Shown here: positions 59,447 to 64,000 of the stretch, in pieces
How positions within the stretch are numbered: position 1 is the stretch's first letter
How the letters are laid out: each line of letters opens with the position of its first letter
Assembly (NCBI GenBank): GCA_022496205.1
Contig: WTXD01000018.1
Coordinates: 1-64,000 of the forward strand
Length of the DNA stretch: 64,000 nt
Reading direction: 5' to 3'
Source: Gloeopeniophorella convolvens
Taxonomy: Eukaryota; Basidiomycota; Agaricomycetes; Russulales
The notes under the pieces: generated by a model
What the model saw: the letters and a program-made list of their open reading frames with translations, nothing else
Told to the model about the DNA's origin: nothing
The model's database searches: none
Program-made: the position numbers and the translations under genes

Positions 59447-59907
59447 CTAGCGGCCGCCTTTCTGCTGCGACTTGATGACGCGCTTGACAACCTTCGCCTC
59501 CTCAATGAGGAAAGCACGGACGACGCTGTGATAAGGACCGTTGTGAGCCTTTCAAGGTTTATAGTATAAGGAAATACGAACCGTGAGCGCACGCAGCCGC
59601 CGCATCGTGAACCACCATATGCCCGGGTGACGTGCTTTTGCGTCTTCGAGACAGTCGCGTACTCGCGCGGACGGAGGGCGACAACCTATGTCACCCAAAT
59701 CGAACGTGTTAGGAGTACAGGGAGCCTATCTAACACAGAAGCACGCACGCCGCTGAGCTTAGAGCCACAGTCACCGCACTTGGGTGCAGTGGCGAGCTTT
59801 TTGATGTGGTGGTAGCGGAGGACGCCGCCAGGCGTCCGCACAATGCGCCGCCGTGAGGAGGTGGTGTTGTACGGCTGGCGCTTGCGGAGGGTGACACGTT
59901 GGGCCAT
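59447..59907 (-). CDS. RPL34: cytosolic large ribosomal subunit protein eL34
   Basis: Structural ribosomal protein. Join (minus) 59907..59749, 59685..59582, 59525..59447; 113 residues, normal for the family. Sequence blocks: MAQRVTLRKRQPYNTTSSRR, IVRTPGGVLRYHHIKKLATA, PKCGDCGSKLSG with the first zinc Cys pair, REYATVSKTQKHVTRAYGG, SRCGGCVRSR with the second pair, and VVRAFLIEEAKVVKRVIKSQ before the C-terminal KGGR. Intron boundaries are fixed by frame and by the conserved C-terminal block. Confidence 0.95.
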
Positions 59908-62155
59908 TGGTGTAGTGTGGTGAGGAAAGTCTGAGAGATGATCAGCGGGGTTTCGCAAACAATGGAGTCAAGCAAAGGGATCAGGCCTTTCCAACATCAC
60001 CATCACACAGAGCTCTCTCCAGACCACCCAACCAACGTCTCAAATCTTCCAACTGGTGCCAGTCGACGATATCCCCAAATCCCACTTCATGGGTGACACC
60101 CCGCCCAAGAGATCTTGAGAAGCAAACGCAAATACACACCTTGCGAACCCGGGATAAACTGAAGAATAGAAGGAACGGTCAGCTTTAAGGCCTCTAAAGG
60201 TCTGACAGTAATGGGTGCTCACCTTGCTCTTGCGGCGCCGACGATGCTTGACGGTGGGTGGGCGTTGTGCTCAGAAAGTGCGGTGGCGGTGGCTTGCAAC
60301 TGCATAGTTTTACCGGCACCTTCCGCCTGGTCCATTGCTGCTTCGATTACCTAATCGATCGCTACCTACACACTTCCTCCGCTCAGGCCCCAGGGGACAC
60401 TCATGCATGCTCAGTAGGCTTGTCTATATCTTCCGGACAGGTGTCACCAAGTGTCATCATGGTTCCTCCTTATTGCAGGGTGTTTGCGCGCACCATCAAT
60501 GCGTATCTGGTCTCAAAACCTGTTCATCTGTACTCATACACAGGTTCGGCCCAATGGGTCCTTTCTTAGCGGGCATCAGAGACTCAAGCTCACCGTGGGA
60601 TTCGGCGGGGCCTAAGTTTGCGAATTTCCTCTTGTCTATGTAACATTTGCACGGCCAGATCCTCGTATGGCTAAATTGCCTTGCTTGCAAGGCCATTACT
60701 AAACACTAGCTTCGGTCTGCATCAGCGCATCACCACTCGAGGTCCCCTTCTTCCCTTTGCGCTCCTCCCACTTTTCCCCCTCAGGCTTGTCCAACTCTAC
60801 TCCGCGCCATCGCGCGTTCTCGTTCTGAGCCAGTACAGAGTCCGGACCTCACCGCGGTATTCTGTGTTCGTTGAGCAGCTGTTGTATCAAGTGATCGACG
60901 AAGGTAATGGTGCTTCGTTGAACGGTTGTAGTTGCTATAGCGTTGCCTCATTGCGAATGCTATGAATATAACGACAGAGACGCCAGAATTCAGGAATTCA
61001 TCAACTTCATCTTTACACCTTCCATCAACCATATCCTATTATCTGCAAGCAAGGCAGGTGCCGCTACGTATATACAGGCGGTGCGTCTCGAGTACACAAC
61101 TGGCCGTAGCATATATAAACTTGAGTTCGCTATCGCAATGCGCTTTGACCGTCAACATGGTCGGCCCTTGGGACCAGGACAGACTCTACAAGCTCGGAAA
61201 AACGCTAACGTTTGAAGGCTAGTAAAAACCCGATCCATGGCTACATACCTTCTGACCGTGCTGCAGGGGAGAAATACCAGGTCCTCAAGAGACATGTATC
61301 GACCGTGAGCACCTTATATGAACCTCTTATGACGCATCCCGAGAAGTCCCCTGTTAGGGCGGGAGGACCCCACCTGCCACGCCTGAGCTGTACGGGCTCC
61401 TCGATATATCTGCTATCTTCCAAGAATCAGTAGGCTGGCACTACCACGGAATAGTAGACGCAACTGTCAAGATCCCCGCTCGACCAGCAAGCTCGAGGGC
61501 CGCCCACCGACTAACAAGAGAAGACACGATTTCATCCGCGACTTCATCTACCTTCTCGTGGACAACTGTGCGGTCGGTCGTCTCCAACATCGAGCGCGTA
61601 CGCCACAGCTTCCGCCGCCCAAGGGCGCGAGGGATACAGGCTTCGACGGAGCAGGGCGGCAGCTTCGCTGAACAGCCCCAGGAAGAACCCCACCTATCGG
61701 CGCCCCCCTTGATCAACATACAGGCTGCGCAGGAGCAGAACAATTGTGTCGATTCCGGAAGCGGGCCCGACACTCCAATGGGAAGCCACATAACCGATTA
61801 CTCGTCCGTTTACTCAGAGAAGACAGTGAGGACTGTGGTATCATACAAGGAACGCATCAACCGGAGCCATGGGATGATATGACAATGGTGCTTTGGCTTG
61901 GTCTGCATCATACGGTGCTGCGTATGTACATGATTCAGGTGCATGTATGATCAACCCGATCCGCTTGAGCAACAGATGGTTACGAGGAACCGTTGTAGGG
62001 TTGTCTCAAACAAAGACGATGAGCCGTATCTTACGAGCGTGCGCCGTCACAATGACCCCAGAACCGGAATCTCTCATGAAGCACAGCCTAGACACGACAC
62101 AGTATGCCGAGATCTCAGAGCAGTGTACAGGCCTTAATAGCGATACAGCACCCTA
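59908..62155. other. 2.2-kb tract without assignable gene
   Basis: The first 300 bp are the eL34 leader and promoter, possibly with a leader intron. The remainder has only short frames; a 116-codon minus frame (61441..61791) has no recognisable domain. A tatataaa box lies near 61110 on the plus strand without a clear gene after it. Confidence 0.4.
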
Positions 62156-63374
62156 CTACTCGTCTTTGCCCGGCAACTTCTTTTTCTGCCCAGTCTCTTT
62201 GCGCTTATTGCCCTTGGTATCGTTCGCGGCCTCCGACGAGCCGACCTTGTCCGCCTCAGCGAAGAACAGTACCATGTTGATGACGAGCGCGAGCAGTGCG
62301 CCGAGCATGTATCCCAGCGATGCACCGGCTGCTGGTGTAAGAGGATACGCCTGCGCGTGCGGAATGAGCATCTTCGTAGGGCCAGTGGATGAGACGCTAT
62401 TACCTGCCATGGGCGGTCCCAGTCGAGCCCAATCGGAATCACGCCAAACCATGTACCAAGGAACGCGCCATACGTAGGATAGAGCAAGGCGCGCTCAGGC
62501 GGCGTCCGTGTACTGCCAACGCACACAAGTCAACAATCGACGAGCCCGACGCCGACGCAACCGAAGGGTGACGTACTTGCGTTCCGCGAATATCCGCACC
62601 CACAGGTCGTTCTGTACGAGTGGGTCGCCGCCCGGCGCAACGAGCAGCGGGAGTCCGATGCGCGGCGGGCCGAGCACGTACGCGGGGGTAAAAACGGTGT
62701 AGAGCGCGACGAGCAGCGTGAGCGTAGAGGTGTGCGGCACGTATCTAGCACGGAGGTGTGAGCGCTCGTCCGAGCGGACGCGCGGAGGAAGAGGGGCGCG
62801 ACGCACTCGATGAACGGGGCCCCAAACAAGATAGTTACGACGTGCAGCGCAAGCGCTGCATACGTGGTAAATACCCACGCGTTCCAGATGTCCTGATGGG
62901 CGCAAGATGAGACAGGGTGAATGGGCCGGAGGGAACAGAGCGCACCCTTCGTTTGTATGGGTCACCCTCGAGGCGCCGCTCGACGCTGCGCGACCCGAGC
63001 GTTCCGTCATGCGCCCAGCGGCGTAGTGAGCCGGCCCACCACGGGATAAGAATCGATGCGCCAAAACACGCCCACGCGAGCGTCAGCACCGGTCGTGCGG
63101 TAATGGGAACAAGGAGCGGGTGCTGTGGTTTGTCCAGCCCGCGCGCTGGCGGCGGAAGCGGCAAGTCGGGGATGGGTGTTTGCGGGAATAAGATGAGAGC
63201 AGCAGGGAGGAGAATTAGATGGATCAGGATGAGCGGAGGATATTGTCTTGGGATCGCATTCGGGAGGGAGAGGAGTTCGAGTTCGGCGGAGTTTTCGGAG
63301 GAAACGGATGGCTGCGGCCTCCGAGGACCCTTGCCAGAGGCTACGTCTTTCAGGGCTCGTCGAATAGTAGCCAT
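62156..63374 (-). CDS. GPI11: GPI ethanolamine phosphate transferase stabilising subunit (PIG-F/GPI11)
   Basis: Multi-pass ER membrane protein that supports the enzymes adding ethanolamine phosphate to GPI anchors. Start MATIRRALKDVASGKG at 63374. First helix LILIHLILLPAALILFP, second VLTLAWACFGASILIPWWAG; after introns: DIWNAWVFTTYAALALHVVT and ILFGAPFIE, YVPHTSTLTLLVALYTVFTP, then the family signature YGAFLGTWFGVIPIGLDWDR followed by PWQ, and finally AYPLTPAAGASLGYMLGALL with a lysine-rich tail (KRKETGQKKKLPGKDE). About four introns. Six helices in total, as in the family. Confidence 0.88.
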
Positions 63375-64000
63375 TGTAATAGCAACACCGTTAGCCTAGT
63401 TGCTGCAGAGTCGCTCGTCGCTGGCCGGAGACGACGAAGTTGACAGCACAGGGACAAGTGTATCGGCCCGGCTCCGCCGATGCAGCCAACATCGGAATTG
63501 GTCCTCGGTCCGCTCACCACTCCATCACCACTTCACCTGCTACTTTAGCTTATCGGCAATGCTGGCATCTGGCACCTCACATGTGTGAATCCATGCTCAG
63601 CCATCCCGCGATAAATTACCAAAAGGCACCCGCGCTGTTTCTCCGGTTGTAGAAAAACGTCGAAGGCACGCCCAGGGGCCGCCGTAGAAATTCTATTTAC
63701 TGATGGTGCCCGGCGCTCTCAAGCTTTTGTCTCGCTGCGGGCCAAGTTGTGCCGCACATCGACGCTCTGATGGTGTCTCACGCGTTCCGATGCCGTGCCG
63801 GGCGCGCACCTACCTCCGCAATTGTGCCCTCGCCGCTCACGCTTCTCCTTCCCATTTCGGACGTGCTGTCCTCACATGCGCCTTTTGTTCACTGCGAGCA
63901 CGCGCTGCCGTCGCTAAGCGACGCCCCAGCACACTCTCAGGGCTCGGCATCGATGTCCCTGTCCGTGCTGGCAGCACAATTGCGTAACTCCGCAAACTAA
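63375..64000. other. right edge, no assignable gene
   Basis: Upstream region of GPI11. Plus-strand frames from 63703 and 63749 are open to near the edge but match nothing; see the rejected list. Confidence 0.4.

Noticed and set aside
63953..64000. Start of a UTP10-like gene (MSLSVLAAQLRNSAN)
   Set aside because: Superficial similarity only; the frame ends in TAA at 63998-64000 and no intron rescue is visible within the window.

Overview
The window looks like a gene-dense, GC-rich chromosome segment from a basidiomycete fungus, probably a polypore-type mushroom. The evidence is short GT-AG introns (about 40-70 nt, several per gene), large DUF6535 membrane proteins of a family expanded in mushrooms, basidiomycete-type transposons, and housekeeping genes of fungal type. 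Coordinates given as exon joins were read by eye from splice motifs and frame continuity; there is no transcript evidence.

Left half (0.8-26.4 kb), conserved genes: an SDR oxidoreductase (+), a frameshifted DUF6535 gene (-), the ERT1/AcuK-type gluconeogenesis regulator (-), an intracellular GH1 beta-glucosidase (-), PEX3 (-), mitochondrial ribosomal protein uL15m (-) divergent from a small membrane protein (+), a DUF2461 protein (-) divergent from acetyl-CoA synthetase (+), a small hypothetical protein (-) and a conserved fungal membrane protein (+, 'gene X'). ERT1, PEX3 and acetyl-CoA synthetase all belong to growth on acetate, fatty acids and gluconeogenic carbon.

Middle (26.9-38.3 kb): an intact DUF6535 gene, an amidase, a BAHD-like acyltransferase, and two tandem multi-pass membrane proteins. 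The intact DUF6535 gene and the 3' end of gene X form one arm of an inverted segmental duplication. The other arm, at 2.7-6.1 kb, is decayed: its DUF6535 copy has lost one base and only a remnant of gene X remains.

Right part (39-59 kb) is a repeat-rich island. Two very similar MFS drug-transporter genes lie in a direct segmental duplication (about 39.3-44.9 kb and 49.8-59.0 kb). Into or beside it have inserted a 3.4-kb Tc1/mariner-like DNA transposon (TA target, 35-bp inverted repeats, apparently intact transposase), a 349-bp MITE with its own TA target, and a full-length Ty1/copia retrotransposon whose two 471-bp LTRs look identical. The window ends with housekeeping genes: eL34 and the GPI-anchor gene GPI11/PIG-F. 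No tRNA, rRNA or CRISPR was recognised.
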